This document shows positions 36,967 through 45,932 of a DNA stretch of 64,000 nucleotides, piece after piece. Source of the DNA: Maribacter sp. (lineage in GTDB: Bacteria > Bacteroidota > Bacteroidia > Flavobacteriales > Flavobacteriaceae); NCBI GenBank assembly GCA_024643345.1, contig JAHENB010000001.1:26856-90855 (forward strand), written 5' to 3'. Numbering within the stretch: position 1 is the stretch's first letter; the number at the start of each line of letters is the position of its first letter. The notes below the pieces were generated by a model, which ran no database searches, was not told the DNA's origin, and was given only the letters and a program-made list of their open reading frames with translations. Made by a program: the position numbers and the translations under genes.

Positions 36967-38787
36967 CTAAAAAGATTGCATTTCCACCAACTTTTTGTAG
37001 ACCCCATTTTTGGCCAAAAGGTCGGCATGTGAACCCTGTTCCACGATTTCCCCTTTTTGGAGCACCACGATGTTATTGGCGCCCTGTATGGTCGATAGTC
37101 TGTGGGCAATGACAATTGAAGTTCGGTTGCGCATCATTTTTTCTAGCGCATCCTGTACCAAGCGCTCGCTTTCAGTATCGAGAGCCGAAGTGGCTTCATC
37201 CAAAATCATGATCGGGGGGTTTTTTAGGACGGCCCTTGCGATCGAAAGCCGTTGCTTTTGCCCGCCGCTCAATTTATTGCCGCTGTCTCCAATATTCGTG
37301 TCGTAGCCCTCTGGAAGTTCCGAAATGAATTCATGGGCATTGGCAATTTTTGCGGCAGCCATAATTTCTTCAATACTAGCATTTGGTTTGCCCAGACCTA
37401 TATTGTTCTTGACCGTATCGTTGAACAAAATCGAATCTTGGGATACGAGTCCGATCAGGTTGCGAAGCGATGCCTTGGAGATTTCCTTGATATTGATTCC
37501 ATCGATGAAAATTTTCCCTTCGTTCACATCGTAAAAGCGGGTCGCCAAATTGGCAATCGTGCTTTTCCCGCTTCCCGATTGGCCCACCAGTGCTACGGTA
37601 TGCCCTTTTGGTACGATCAAGCTGAAGTTTTTCAGGACAGGATCCTCATCATATCCAAATGTAATGTCAGCTATATGTACCTCGGTCTCGAAGCCCAGTT
37701 TTTCAATCGCATTGGCTACATCCCGTATCGGATTTTCGGTTTCCAAAACTTCCAACACGCGTTCCGCGGCCGCATTTCCCTTTCTAACCCCATAAGCCGC
37801 TTTACTGATCGCTTTGGCCGGTGTAAGTATGTTATAGGCCAAGCCCATATATGCAATAAAGGAGGAGGCATCCAGGGAACCCTCCACCAAAACCATTTTC
37901 CCCCCGAACCAGAGTAGAACACCGATGACCAATATTCCCAAAAACTCGCCCGATGGCACGGCCAAATTTTGACGGTTCAACAATTTGTTCGAAAAGTCGA
38001 AGAATCGCTTGGTCGAAGCTTTAAAGATTTGATAGAAATGGGACTCGGCATTGAAGGCCTTCACCACGCGGAGACCTCCTAGGGTTTCTTCCACAATCGA
38101 TAAAAAATGGCCTTGTTCGCGCTGTACATTATCTGACTGTCGCTTAAGTGATTTGCCTATGGATGAAATGATCATCCCTGAAACGGGAATGAAGATGAAC
38201 ACAAAAATGGTGAGTTTCACACTGATTAAAAACATGATCAATATGGTAAACAAAATTGTGAGTGGTTCCCTGACGATCAGTTCGAGTACCGAAAGGAAGG
38301 AATGCTGGATTTCCAAAACGTCCGACGTGATTCGGGCAATGATATCGCCCTTGCGTTTCTCAGAATAATAGGCGATGGGCAATTCGGTGATTTTTTGGTA
38401 CAATTTGTTCCTGATATCCATCAATACACCGTTTCTGAGAAAGGTGATGAAGTACATGGCCAAATAGTTGAAGATGTTTTTCATTAAAAAAAGCACCAAA
38501 ACCAGGCCAATGACCAGAATGAGCCCGTTCATTGGGTCATCTTGGGAAAGCCGACCAACCTGATAGTTCATGTAGTCAAGGTAGTAATCCTTGAGCTTGC
38601 CGATACCTTCAAAATTTGGAGCTGATTTGATTTGTTTGGTTTTGTCGAACAAGACCTCCAGCATTGGTATAAGTGCAGCGAACGAAAGGGCGCTGAACAG
38701 CGCATAAAGGATATTGAATAAAATGTTCAGGTAACCGTATTTGCGATAGGGTTTCGCAAAACGAAGGATTTTTTTGAAATAATCCAT
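36967..38787 (-). CDS. MsbA-like ABC exporter (fused permease-ATPase)
   Basis: A 606-residue half-transporter, active as a homodimer in the inner membrane. Residues 1 to about 330 hold six transmembrane helices; the ATPase part has Walker A GQSGSGKST, signature LSGGQKQR, Walker B IMILDEAT and switch histidine in VIAHRLS. It is similar to lipid A/multidrug flippases. It overlaps the phosphohexomutase stop codon by 1 bp and ends the operon DUF4199-GT2-mutase-exporter, suggesting export of a lipid or glycolipid. Substrate is inferred only. Confidence 0.9.
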   Translation of the reverse strand: MDYFKKILRFAKPYRKYGYLNILFNILYALFSALSFAALIPMLEVLFDKTKQIKSAPNFEGIGKLKDYYLDYMNYQVGRLSQDDPMNGLILVIGLVLVLFLMKNIFNYLAMYFITFLRNGVLMDIRNKLYQKITELPIAYYSEKRKGDIIARITSDVLEIQHSFLSVLELIVREPLTILFTILIMFLISVKLTIFVFIFIPVSGMIISSIGKSLKRQSDNVQREQGHFLSIVEETLGGLRVVKAFNAESHFYQIFKASTKRFFDFSNKLLNRQNLAVPSGEFLGILVIGVLLWFGGKMVLVEGSLDASSFIAYMGLAYNILTPAKAISKAAYGVRKGNAAAERVLEVLETENPIRDVANAIEKLGFETEVHIADITFGYDEDPVLKNFSLIVPKGHTVALVGQSGSGKSTIANLATRFYDVNEGKIFIDGINIKEISKASLRNLIGLVSQDSILFNDTVKNNIGLGKPNASIEEIMAAAKIANAHEFISELPEGYDTNIGDSGNKLSGGQKQRLSIARAVLKNPPIMILDEATSALDTESERLVQDALEKMMRNRTSIVIAHRLSTIQGANNIVVLQKGEIVEQGSHADLLAKNGVYKKLVEMQSF

Positions 38788-40496
38788 TAATTGAGTTTGA
38801 GTTCCTTAAGGATACGATCGATTTTCGAATCGAGTTCCGCTTCCACTTTTTGGAAGTCTTCGGCTTTTTCCAGTAAGCCATTGACGCTGAAATAGAATTT
38901 AATTTTGGGTTCTGTGCCGCTAGGTCTTGCCGCCATTCGCGTTCCATCATTGGTAGTATAGATCAACACGTTCGATTTTGGTATATCGATACTGCTGGTC
39001 TCACCAGAGATTAAATTCTTGGAGGTGGAAGTATTGTAATCATCCACAATGATTACCGGAGAACCGTCAAGCTGTTTTATGGGATGTTGCTTGAAATCTA
39101 CCATCATCTGTTTTATTTCTTCGGCGCCGGAGATTCCTTTTTTGGTAAGGGAAATCAGTTTTTCCTTATAAAATCCATATTTCACATAACAGCCGATCAA
39201 GTCTTTATAAAAGGAGCTGCCATGCGCTTTGGCCTGGGCACCGATTTCACAGGCGAGTAGGGTTGAGGTTACGGCATCTTTATCGCGCACAAAATCCCCG
39301 ACCATATAACCGAAGCTCTCTTCGCCGCCTCCCACAAAATATTGATTTGGGAAATCCTTGATCATTTTAGCGATCCACTTAAATCCGGTAAGGGCAATTT
39401 TACATTCAACGCCATATGCATCTGCCAATTTCCCTATCATGGGCGTAGAGACTATTGTAGAAGCGATGAACTCATTCCCCGATAATCCCTTTTTCTTCCG
39501 TTGTTCCAAAAGAAATTTGGTCATCATGATCATGGTCTGATTGCCATTGAGAAGTTCCAATTTTCCTTCGAGATTTCTTACCGCTATGCCAAAACGATCG
39601 CTATCGGGATCGGTGCCGACCACCATATCTGCCCCAATGGCCTCCGCCTCCTTGATGGCCATGGAGAGCGCTTCAGGTTCTTCCGGGTTTGGGGATTTTA
39701 CCGTTGGGAAGTTGCCATCGGGCACGGCCTGGGCGGCTATGATGTTTACATTTTTGTATCCGGCAAGCCGCAAAACTTCTGGAATGGCAGTGATTGAAGT
39801 GCCGTGAAGGGAAGTAAAAACAATTTTAAATTGATCTTTTCCATCGGCATTGAAATTACCATTGGATACCGAAGCTTCGATAAAAGCTTCATCAACTTCC
39901 TTATCGATCAATTGGATCAGGGATTCCGAAGCCTTAAAGTTGATATCTTCAAAGGAGAGGCGATTTATTTCCGAGATGATTTCACCGTCTTGCGGGGGAA
40001 CGATTTGACCACCATCGGTCCAATATACCTTATATCCGTTGTATTCGGGCGGATTATGGGAAGCCGTTAAGACAATACCGGCATGGCAATTCAAATATTT
40101 GACCGAGAAAGAAAGTTCAGGGGTAGTACGCATGGCCGAGAACAGGAAAACCTTGATACCATTGGCGGAAAAGACCTCTGCCACTGTTCTGGCCAAAGAA
40201 TCGCTGTTGTGGCGGCAATCATAGGCGATGACCACTTTGATCTGCAATCCCGGATATGTTTTTTTAAGAAAATTGCTCAAGCCTTGGGTGCTTTTGCCCA
40301 AGGTGTATTTGTTGATACGGTTGGTGCCCACGCCCATTATACCCCGCATGCCCCCTGTGCCAAATTCCAAATTCTTGTAAAAACGGTCATTGAGGTCTTC
40401 CGGATCGTTTTTGATCAGGTTTTCGACTTCGCTTTTGGTCTTCGGGTCAAAAAAATCAGTGAGCCAGCCCTTTGCGGTTTGAAGCGTATCATCCAT
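38787..40496 (-). CDS. Phosphoglucomutase/phosphomannomutase family enzyme
   Basis: A 569-residue alpha-D-phosphohexomutase that moves phosphate between C6 and C1 of a hexose. The phosphoserine is Ser146 in TASHNPPEYNG; the metal site is GTDPDSDRFG; the sugar loop GGGEESFGYM; and the C-terminal phosphate loop RPSGTEPKIKFY. The length fits the long PgcA/PGM2 group. An upstream TTG (40505) gives three more residues, but the ATG at 40496 is preferred. Lies in the operon with a glycosyltransferase and the MsbA-like exporter, so it may supply sugar 1-phosphate for cell-surface glycan. Confidence 0.93.
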   Translation of the reverse strand: MDDTLQTAKGWLTDFFDPKTKSEVENLIKNDPEDLNDRFYKNLEFGTGGMRGIMGVGTNRINKYTLGKSTQGLSNFLKKTYPGLQIKVVIAYDCRHNSDSLARTVAEVFSANGIKVFLFSAMRTTPELSFSVKYLNCHAGIVLTASHNPPEYNGYKVYWTDGGQIVPPQDGEIISEINRLSFEDINFKASESLIQLIDKEVDEAFIEASVSNGNFNADGKDQFKIVFTSLHGTSITAIPEVLRLAGYKNVNIIAAQAVPDGNFPTVKSPNPEEPEALSMAIKEAEAIGADMVVGTDPDSDRFGIAVRNLEGKLELLNGNQTMIMMTKFLLEQRKKKGLSGNEFIASTIVSTPMIGKLADAYGVECKIALTGFKWIAKMIKDFPNQYFVGGGEESFGYMVGDFVRDKDAVTSTLLACEIGAQAKAHGSSFYKDLIGCYVKYGFYKEKLISLTKKGISGAEEIKQMMVDFKQHPIKQLDGSPVIIVDDYNTSTSKNLISGETSSIDIPKSNVLIYTTNDGTRMAARPSGTEPKIKFYFSVNGLLEKAEDFQKVEAELDSKIDRILKELKLN

Positions 40497-40524
40497 AGTA
40501 TTCAACTTTCTTTATAAGATAAAA

Positions 40525-41499
40525 TTACGAAGAATATTCTTTTTGTTTTTGGGGAAGGTTCCGCTCCTCGGCGATGGTATAGCGCGCTTCATTTTTTCGC
40601 GAACGGATCAGAATTTCACCTAAAAAGCCGGCCAAAAACAATTGGGTCCCAATGATCATCGCGGTCAACGCGATAAAGAATTGAGGGCGATCCGTAATCA
40701 ATCGGCCCGAAGGGTTTAGGAATAATTTATCAATACCTAGATACAGTGCAAATCCCAAGCCGATGATGAACATCAACACCCCTAGGGCTCCGAACAGGTG
40801 CATGGGCCTACGACCGAATTTGGAAACGAACCAAATCGTGATCAAATCCAAAAAACCATTGATAAATCGTTCCATGCCAAACTTTGTTTTTCCGTATTTT
40901 CTTGCCTGGTGCCGTACCACCTTTTCGCCTATTTTGGCAAATCCTGCGTTCTTTGCCAGAACGGGTATGTATCGGTGCATTTCACCGGAGACCTCTATCG
41001 TCTTTATGACCGATTTTCGATAGGCCTTCAATCCACAATTGAAATCGTTCAATCGAACACCGGAGGTCTTTCGTGCGGCCCAATTGAATAGCTTGGAGGG
41101 CATATTCTTGAACAATAGCGAATCGTATCTTTTCTTTTTCCAACCCGAAACCAGATCAAAACCTTCTTCTTTGATCATCCTGTACAATTCGGGAATTTCC
41201 TTGGGATCGTCTTGCAGATCGGCATCCATGGTGATGATGACTTCGCCCTCTGCGGCCTTAAAACCGGCATGCAAGGCTTGCGACTTGCCATAATTTTTTT
41301 GGAAACGGATACCCTTTACGTTCGGGTTTTCAAGCGATAGTGCCGTAATGAGTTCCCAAGAACTGTCGCTACTGCCATCATCGATAAACACGATCTCATA
41401 AGAGAATAGATTGGAACGCATTACCGCTGCGATCCAATCATGAAGTTCTTTTAAGGATTCTTCCTCGTTGAGCAGAGGAATTACGATGGACAGGTTCAT
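40525..41499 (-). CDS. Glycosyltransferase family 2 (DPM1/undecaprenyl-phosphate type)
   Basis: A 324-residue inner-membrane enzyme. The GT-A domain (1 to about 220) has SIVIPLLNEEESL, the MDADLQDDP metal motif and FIDDGSSD; two transmembrane segments follow (about 230-255 and 270-295). Such proteins transfer a sugar from a nucleotide sugar to a polyprenyl phosphate. It starts 36 bp after the DUF4199 gene's stop and precedes the phosphohexomutase gene. The acceptor and sugar cannot be read from sequence. Confidence 0.9.
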   Translation of the reverse strand: MNLSIVIPLLNEEESLKELHDWIAAVMRSNLFSYEIVFIDDGSSDSSWELITALSLENPNVKGIRFQKNYGKSQALHAGFKAAEGEVIITMDADLQDDPKEIPELYRMIKEEGFDLVSGWKKKRYDSLLFKNMPSKLFNWAARKTSGVRLNDFNCGLKAYRKSVIKTIEVSGEMHRYIPVLAKNAGFAKIGEKVVRHQARKYGKTKFGMERFINGFLDLITIWFVSKFGRRPMHLFGALGVLMFIIGLGFALYLGIDKLFLNPSGRLITDRPQFFIALTAMIIGTQLFLAGFLGEILIRSRKNEARYTIAEERNLPQKQKEYSS

Positions 41500-41535
41500 G
41501 CGTTACTGCTGAAATATTTTCAAAAGTAAGTAAAT

Positions 41536-42057
41536 TTAAGCGTCCGGTTTTTGTTTTTTCATGATCAATCCGGTAATCCAACCGATAACCAAACCAAGAA
41601 TAATACTGAATATTAAAATGAAAGGATAGGCCAACCAAGCGAATTTTTTTTGCATATCCGCACCCTGCTGCCATTGTTCATCAGTAATTCTCGGATTATC
41701 TTCCAAGGCTTTTACCTTCGCTATGTCCATGGCTTTATCCATAAAATCGGGTTCCATGACATTGGTTAATATGGCGTAATACATAAGGCCTATGATGGCA
41801 GAGACAAGACCGATGCCCATTCCAAGTTTCAATGCTTCCGAAACCTTTAGGTACCCTGAATTTGCCTTTTTGAATTGTGAAGTGGCAATAACAATAACTA
41901 TGGCGGTCATTAAAATTCCAATGGCTTGAACGGGCCAGCTTTGTTCGTAATGCATTTCCATTGTAAATAGCATGAACGAGAAGGCCACGCTCGCCAGACC
42001 GAGAATGAGGCCGAAGGTCCATGAAAATTTTCCAACTTTAGGTTGATTTTGTTCCAT
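41536..42057 (-). CDS. DUF4199-like four-helix membrane protein
   Basis: A 173-residue inner-membrane protein with four predicted transmembrane segments: about 8-28, 40-58, 72-92 and 138-160, with a hydrophilic stretch between the third and fourth. This matches the DUF4199 family, which in Flavobacteria commonly precedes a GT2 gene as here. Function is unknown. The frame extends to 42114, but the ATG at 42057 gives the compact family form. It is the first gene of the operon that ends with the MsbA-like exporter. Confidence 0.75.
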   Translation of the reverse strand: MEQNQPKVGKFSWTFGLILGLASVAFSFMLFTMEMHYEQSWPVQAIGILMTAIVIVIATSQFKKANSGYLKVSEALKLGMGIGLVSAIIGLMYYAILTNVMEPDFMDKAMDIAKVKALEDNPRITDEQWQQGADMQKKFAWLAYPFILIFSIILGLVIGWITGLIMKKQKPDA

Positions 42058-42159
42058 TTTAAATAAGTTTTTAATTGTTTGAAAGGTTAGTTGAATTTCA
42101 CAATTTTTTGTCACAAATAAAGATACGATAATTTGTTTCTTTTTTTTTCAGGTATAAAA

Positions 42160-42189
42160 TTGTCGGTTTGTGAAATTTGCTTAAATTTG
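42160..42189 (+). promoter_or_regulatory. Promoter of rpmE2
   Basis: TTG (42160-42162), a 19-bp spacer, then TAAATTTG (42182-42189): an exact match to the Bacteroidota promoter form, 35 bp ahead of the ATG. Confidence 0.75.
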
Positions 42190-42224
42190 CAGCCTGAATT
42201 CCAGAAGAATTAAAGCGTTCGGCG

Positions 42225-42557
42225 ATGAGAAAAAACATACACCCAGAAAATTTTAGATTGGTAGCCTTTAAGGACATGTCGAATGACGATGTCTTTCTTA
42301 CCAAATCTACCGCAGACACCAAAGAAACCCTTGAAGTTGACGGAGTGGAATATCCATTGGTTAAATTGGAGATTTCAAGGACTTCGCACCCTTTTTATAC
42401 CGGGAAGGCAAAATTCTTGGATACAGCCGGACGTATCGACAAGTTCAAGAGCAAATACGACAAATTTAAGAAAGCAGCTCCCGTTGCCGCCAAAGAGGAG
42501 CCTATACAGGCGCCAGAAGTTAAGAGTAACGACAAAGCGGGCAAAGAAGAAAAATAA
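42225..42557 (+). CDS. rpmE2: 50S ribosomal protein L31, type B
   Basis: A 110-residue L31. Residues 1-84 have the family sequence (MRKNIHPENFRLVAFKDMSN, SRTSHPFYTGKAKFLDTAGRIDKFKSKY). It lacks the four zinc-binding cysteines of the A type, so it is the zinc-independent form. A lysine/alanine/glutamate-rich tail of about 26 residues follows the usual C-terminus. It stands alone between a consensus promoter and a strong terminator. Confidence 0.95.
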   Translation: MRKNIHPENFRLVAFKDMSNDDVFLTKSTADTKETLEVDGVEYPLVKLEISRTSHPFYTGKAKFLDTAGRIDKFKSKYDKFKKAAPVAAKEEPIQAPEVKSNDKAGKEEK

Positions 42558-42581
42558 TAGTATTCTTTACAAAAGACTTAG

Positions 42582-42609
42582 GCCTCCGATATTCGGGGGC
42601 TTTTTTTTT
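42582..42609 (+). terminator. Rho-independent terminator of rpmE2
   Basis: An 8-bp GC-rich stem (42582-42589 with 42593-42600, one G-T pair) and 3-nt loop, then nine T, 25 bp after the stop codon. Confidence 0.92.
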
Positions 42610-42735
42610 GGACCTACCCACATTACGGACCCATTGTAGCAAAGATTTATTTTGTTTATTTGAACTGACCAATTAATTGGAATTCTCCTCCAGCTTCTCT
42701 TTGGATTGGCTATTTTTGACATAAATCATTTGGGC

Positions 42736-43911
42736 ATGAACTATATTCTTTTCGATGGGACCGCCAGGAACCACTTGCTCCCTTTTACATTTACCAGACC
42801 GGTAGCAGACATCAGAGTGGGCATAATGACCATTCGTGAAAAGTGGGAGTTTTATTTGGGCAACACCACGACCACGATTACCGAAGATTACCTTTCTGAA
42901 AAATTCCCAATGGTGGAAATGGAAGAAAATGTCCTGATCAACGCCTCTTATTTGCCGAATAGGGTATTGGTGGATATGGTAGAAGGGCTTAACGAAAACG
43001 AAGCGATTTTTCATGGGGAAGACGTTATTGCCTTCTTTGCCAAAGACACCCAGGAGGAGGTTGATTTTTTGAAGTACAAGGCCATCGATTTCGTTGGCGA
43101 ACTATTGCATATCGCGCATACTTGGGATATTTTTTCGTTGAATGGCGAGGCCCTTCAGGCCGATTTTGATTTGATTACCTCAGGCAGGAAAAGTGCCCCA
43201 ATTTCCAAGACCAACCACTTGATCCATCCCGAAAATATTTTCTTGGAAGAGGGGGCCAAGGTCGAACACAGTATACTGAATGCCACAGATGGCCCCATTT
43301 ATCTGGGTAAGGATTCGGAGGTCTGGGAAGGCAATCTCATTCGCGGTGCCTTTGCCCTATGTGAGCACGCCATCGTTAAAATGGGCGCAAAAATTTACGG
43401 TGCCACAACGGTTGGTCCATTTAGCAAGGTATGCGGCGAGATCAGCAACTCGGTCATCTTTGGTTATTCCAGCAAAGGCCACGAAGGCTATTTGGGAAAC
43501 GCGGTTTTAGGGGAATGGTGCAATATCGGGGCCGATTCCAACAACTCCAACCTCAAGAACAATTACGCCAAGGTACGCATGTGGGATTATGCCACTGAAC
43601 GATTTGAGCAAACGGGCCTGCAGTTCTGTGGCCTGATGATGGGCGATCATAGCAAAACAGCGATCAATACCATGTTCAATACCGGAACGGTAATCGGCGT
43701 CAATTGCAATATTTATGTACCGGGATTCCCTAGAAATTTCGTGCCCAGCTTTAGTTGGGGAGGCGCCTCGGGTTTTTCTACATATCCTACTGCGAAGGCA
43801 TTTGAGGCGGCAAAGGTAATGATGGCAAGGCGGGGCGTTGATTTTAACGATATGGAAGCAAGGATATTGGAAGCGGTCTTTGAATTAACCCAAAAATGGC
43901 GAAATTATTGA
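42736..43911 (+). CDS. GlmU-like sugar nucleotidyltransferase family protein
   Basis: A 391-residue protein with an N-terminal region like nucleotidyltransferases (LFDGTARNHLLPFTFTRPVADIRVG) and a C-terminal left-handed beta-helix of hexapeptide repeats (about 190-360). The usual GlmU-type nucleotide loop (GxGTRM) is not present as such, so activity on a sugar 1-phosphate is uncertain. Members are common in Bacteroidota and are labelled GlmU family proteins. The frame is open from 42706; the ATG at 42736 begins the conserved MNYILFDG and is chosen. Confidence 0.8.
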   Translation: MNYILFDGTARNHLLPFTFTRPVADIRVGIMTIREKWEFYLGNTTTTITEDYLSEKFPMVEMEENVLINASYLPNRVLVDMVEGLNENEAIFHGEDVIAFFAKDTQEEVDFLKYKAIDFVGELLHIAHTWDIFSLNGEALQADFDLITSGRKSAPISKTNHLIHPENIFLEEGAKVEHSILNATDGPIYLGKDSEVWEGNLIRGAFALCEHAIVKMGAKIYGATTVGPFSKVCGEISNSVIFGYSSKGHEGYLGNAVLGEWCNIGADSNNSNLKNNYAKVRMWDYATERFEQTGLQFCGLMMGDHSKTAINTMFNTGTVIGVNCNIYVPGFPRNFVPSFSWGGASGFSTYPTAKAFEAAKVMMARRGVDFNDMEARILEAVFELTQKWRNY

Positions 43912-44074
43912 TCGTAGCAAGTCCATTTTCAGGATTCGTATTGGGGTTTTGAAGGTTGAGCTATCCTTTTCATGAGTTGGGATCAGGCCCTTTTGAATAT
44001 CAAAAAACGTGGTACAAATGCCCTTATCGTCCAAAATGCTTGTCGCTCGCTACAAATCTGCCGCCGAAACTGCG

Positions 44075-44082
44075 TATCTTTG
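44075..44082 (+). promoter_or_regulatory. Predicted -7 element of mtaB
   Basis: TATCTTTG, 27 bp ahead of the ATG at 44110. It lies downstream of a possible earlier start (43972), which supports the shorter gene. Confidence 0.55.
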
Positions 44083-44109
44083 CATTCCCTAAAACATACT
44101 TGGCGACTC

Positions 44110-45438
44110 ATGAAAAAGAAGGTGGCATTCCATACCCTTGGCTGTAAGCTCAATTATTCGGAAACTTCTACCATTGCTAGAGGATTCCAGGAAAAGGGTT
44201 TTGAACGTGTTGACTTTTCGGAGTGGGCGGACATGTATGTAATCAATACCTGTTCGGTGACCGAAAATGCCGATAAACGTTTCAAGACCATCGTAAGGCA
44301 GGCCTTAAAAGAAAATCCCATGGCCTTTATAGCGGCCATAGGTTGCTACGCACAGTTAAAACCCGAAGAATTGGCTGCTGTTGACGGCGTGGATCTGGTA
44401 TTGGGGGCGACAGAAAAATTCAAGATCACCGATTATCTCAATGACCTCAGCAAAAACGATTTCGGAGAAGTACACTCCTGTGAAATTTCGGAAGCCGATT
44501 TTTATGTCGGAAGCTATGCCATAGGAGAGCGAACGAGGGCCTTTTTGAAGGTCCAGGATGGTTGTGACTACAAATGTACCTATTGCACCATTCCATTGGC
44601 CAGGGGCATATCCCGAAGCGATGCCTTGGAAAATATACTTCATAATGCCCAAGAAATCGCGGCCCAGGACATTAAGGAAATCGTTTTGACCGGTGTGAAC
44701 ATCGGAGACTATGGCAAAGGGGAGTTTGGGGACAAAAAGCATGAACACACTTTCCTCGATTTGATTAAAGCGTTAGATAATGTAGAGGGGATCCATCGCT
44801 TGCGGATTTCATCGATCGAACCCAATCTGTTGCAAAACGAAACCATCGATTTTGTGGCCGGTAGCAACGCGTTTGTGCCCCATTTCCACCTCCCATTGCA
44901 AAGTGGTAGTGACGCCATCCTCAAATTGATGAGAAGGCGCTACCTAAGTGAGCTTTATACCGAAAGAGTGGCACGCATTAAAAAAACCATGCCCCAAGCC
45001 TGTATCGGGGTCGATGTGATCGTAGGTTTTCCTGGGGAAACCGAGGAACATTTTATGGAAACCTACCATTTCTTGAACAATTTGGACATTGCCTATCTGC
45101 ATGTGTTCACTTATTCAGAACGGGACAATACCTTGGCGGCCAAGATGACGGGAGTGGTGCCAATGAAGGTTCGCAACAAAAGAAGCAAGATGCTTAGGGC
45201 GCTTTCGGTCAAAAAAAGAAGGGCCTTCTATGAGCAGCAATTGGGGAGTTCTCGAACCGTGCTTTTTGAAGGTGAGAATAGGGAAGGCTATATTCTTGGA
45301 TTCACCGAAAATTATGTCAGGGTAAAAGCACCTTGGAATCCAGATTTAGCAAACACCATGCAACGGGTGATACTGAACCATATAGATGAGGACGGTTTGG
45401 TTCGTTTTGAACATACAGACCAGAAAGTTAAGGCATAA
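44110..45438 (+). CDS. mtaB: tRNA t6A37 methylthiotransferase MtaB
   Basis: A 442-residue radical SAM enzyme that adds a methylthio group to t6A at position 37 of tRNAs reading ANN codons. The N-terminal domain has Cys12, Cys48 and Cys79 for the auxiliary 4Fe-4S cluster (GCKLN, NTCSVT, GCYAQ); the radical SAM motif is Cys152, Cys156 and Cys159; a TRAM-like RNA-binding part closes the protein. The GCKLNYSET start identifies the MtaB rather than MiaB branch. The frame is open from 43972, but a promoter element and the family N-terminus put the start at 44110. Confidence 0.94.
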   Translation: MKKKVAFHTLGCKLNYSETSTIARGFQEKGFERVDFSEWADMYVINTCSVTENADKRFKTIVRQALKENPMAFIAAIGCYAQLKPEELAAVDGVDLVLGATEKFKITDYLNDLSKNDFGEVHSCEISEADFYVGSYAIGERTRAFLKVQDGCDYKCTYCTIPLARGISRSDALENILHNAQEIAAQDIKEIVLTGVNIGDYGKGEFGDKKHEHTFLDLIKALDNVEGIHRLRISSIEPNLLQNETIDFVAGSNAFVPHFHLPLQSGSDAILKLMRRRYLSELYTERVARIKKTMPQACIGVDVIVGFPGETEEHFMETYHFLNNLDIAYLHVFTYSERDNTLAAKMTGVVPMKVRNKRSKMLRALSVKKRRAFYEQQLGSSRTVLFEGENREGYILGFTENYVRVKAPWNPDLANTMQRVILNHIDEDGLVRFEHTDQKVKA

Positions 45439-45442
45439 AAAA

Positions 45443-45461
45443 ACCTCCCTTTTTGGGAGGT
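45443..45461 (-). terminator. Terminator between converging mtaB and GNAT-like gene
   Basis: A 7-bp stem (45443-45449 with 45455-45461) with a 5-T loop. On the minus strand a run of T follows, so it ends the GNAT-like gene; on the plus strand the T-run is weak, though it may still help end mtaB. Confidence 0.75.
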
Positions 45462-45472
45462 CTAACCTTTGA

Positions 45473-45766
45473 TCAGATCCGGATGCCTACCGGTAGCATC
45501 TCTTTGTATTGCCTGTTCTTCCTTAAAAACCCGGCGATTTGTGGACTTGTGGGAACCACTCTTAAGTTCTTTTCCTGAATATGGTTCAGGACCGACTTAA
45601 TGAATTGTTCCTTAAAGCCTTCAACAATAATCTCTTCTGGAATCACCAACTTGGTTAAAAACACCTTTCTTTCTTGGGAAGAATATTCAATCTTTGCTAA
45701 ATGGCCGTCTACCCTAGTTTCAAATTGGCGCAAGAAACTGTTGTCCTTAATTTCTACTTCATTCAT
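45473..45766 (-). CDS. Short GNAT-like (YjdJ-type) protein
   Basis: A 97-residue cytoplasmic protein. The C-terminal half (LTKLVIPEEIIVEGFKEQF, RVVPTSPQIAGFLRKNRQYKE) follows the pattern of the short N-acetyltransferase family that has VxPxCPxxxxyxxxHPEY, but the acetyl-CoA loop (Q/RxxGxG/A) is poorly kept. It may be a weak or inactive acetyltransferase. The frame is open to 45796; the ATG at 45766 gives the family start. Confidence 0.6.
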   Translation of the reverse strand: MNEVEIKDNSFLRQFETRVDGHLAKIEYSSQERKVFLTKLVIPEEIIVEGFKEQFIKSVLNHIQEKNLRVVPTSPQIAGFLRKNRQYKEMLPVGIRI

Positions 45767-45932
45767 ATAGTTGAGTTTAAAATTGGTCTTAGACAAAAAA
45801 ATTACGACGTTCCCTTATCGTAATTTCTGATTTGAGCTCACATTGTTAAAACATGAGTGTATTTTGGCAATCTTATACAAAAGTAGTAAAAAAATTGCTA
45901 ATTTCCTAACCAAATAGGAAGCACCTTAAATA

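Noticed and set aside
37252-37917. 221-residue open frame antisense to the MsbA-like exporter gene
   Set aside because: Complement of a well-supported ATPase gene; no recognisable domain.
43972-44109. Upstream extension of mtaB by 46 residues
   Set aside because: The extra residues do not match the family and a TATCTTTG promoter element lies inside the extension.
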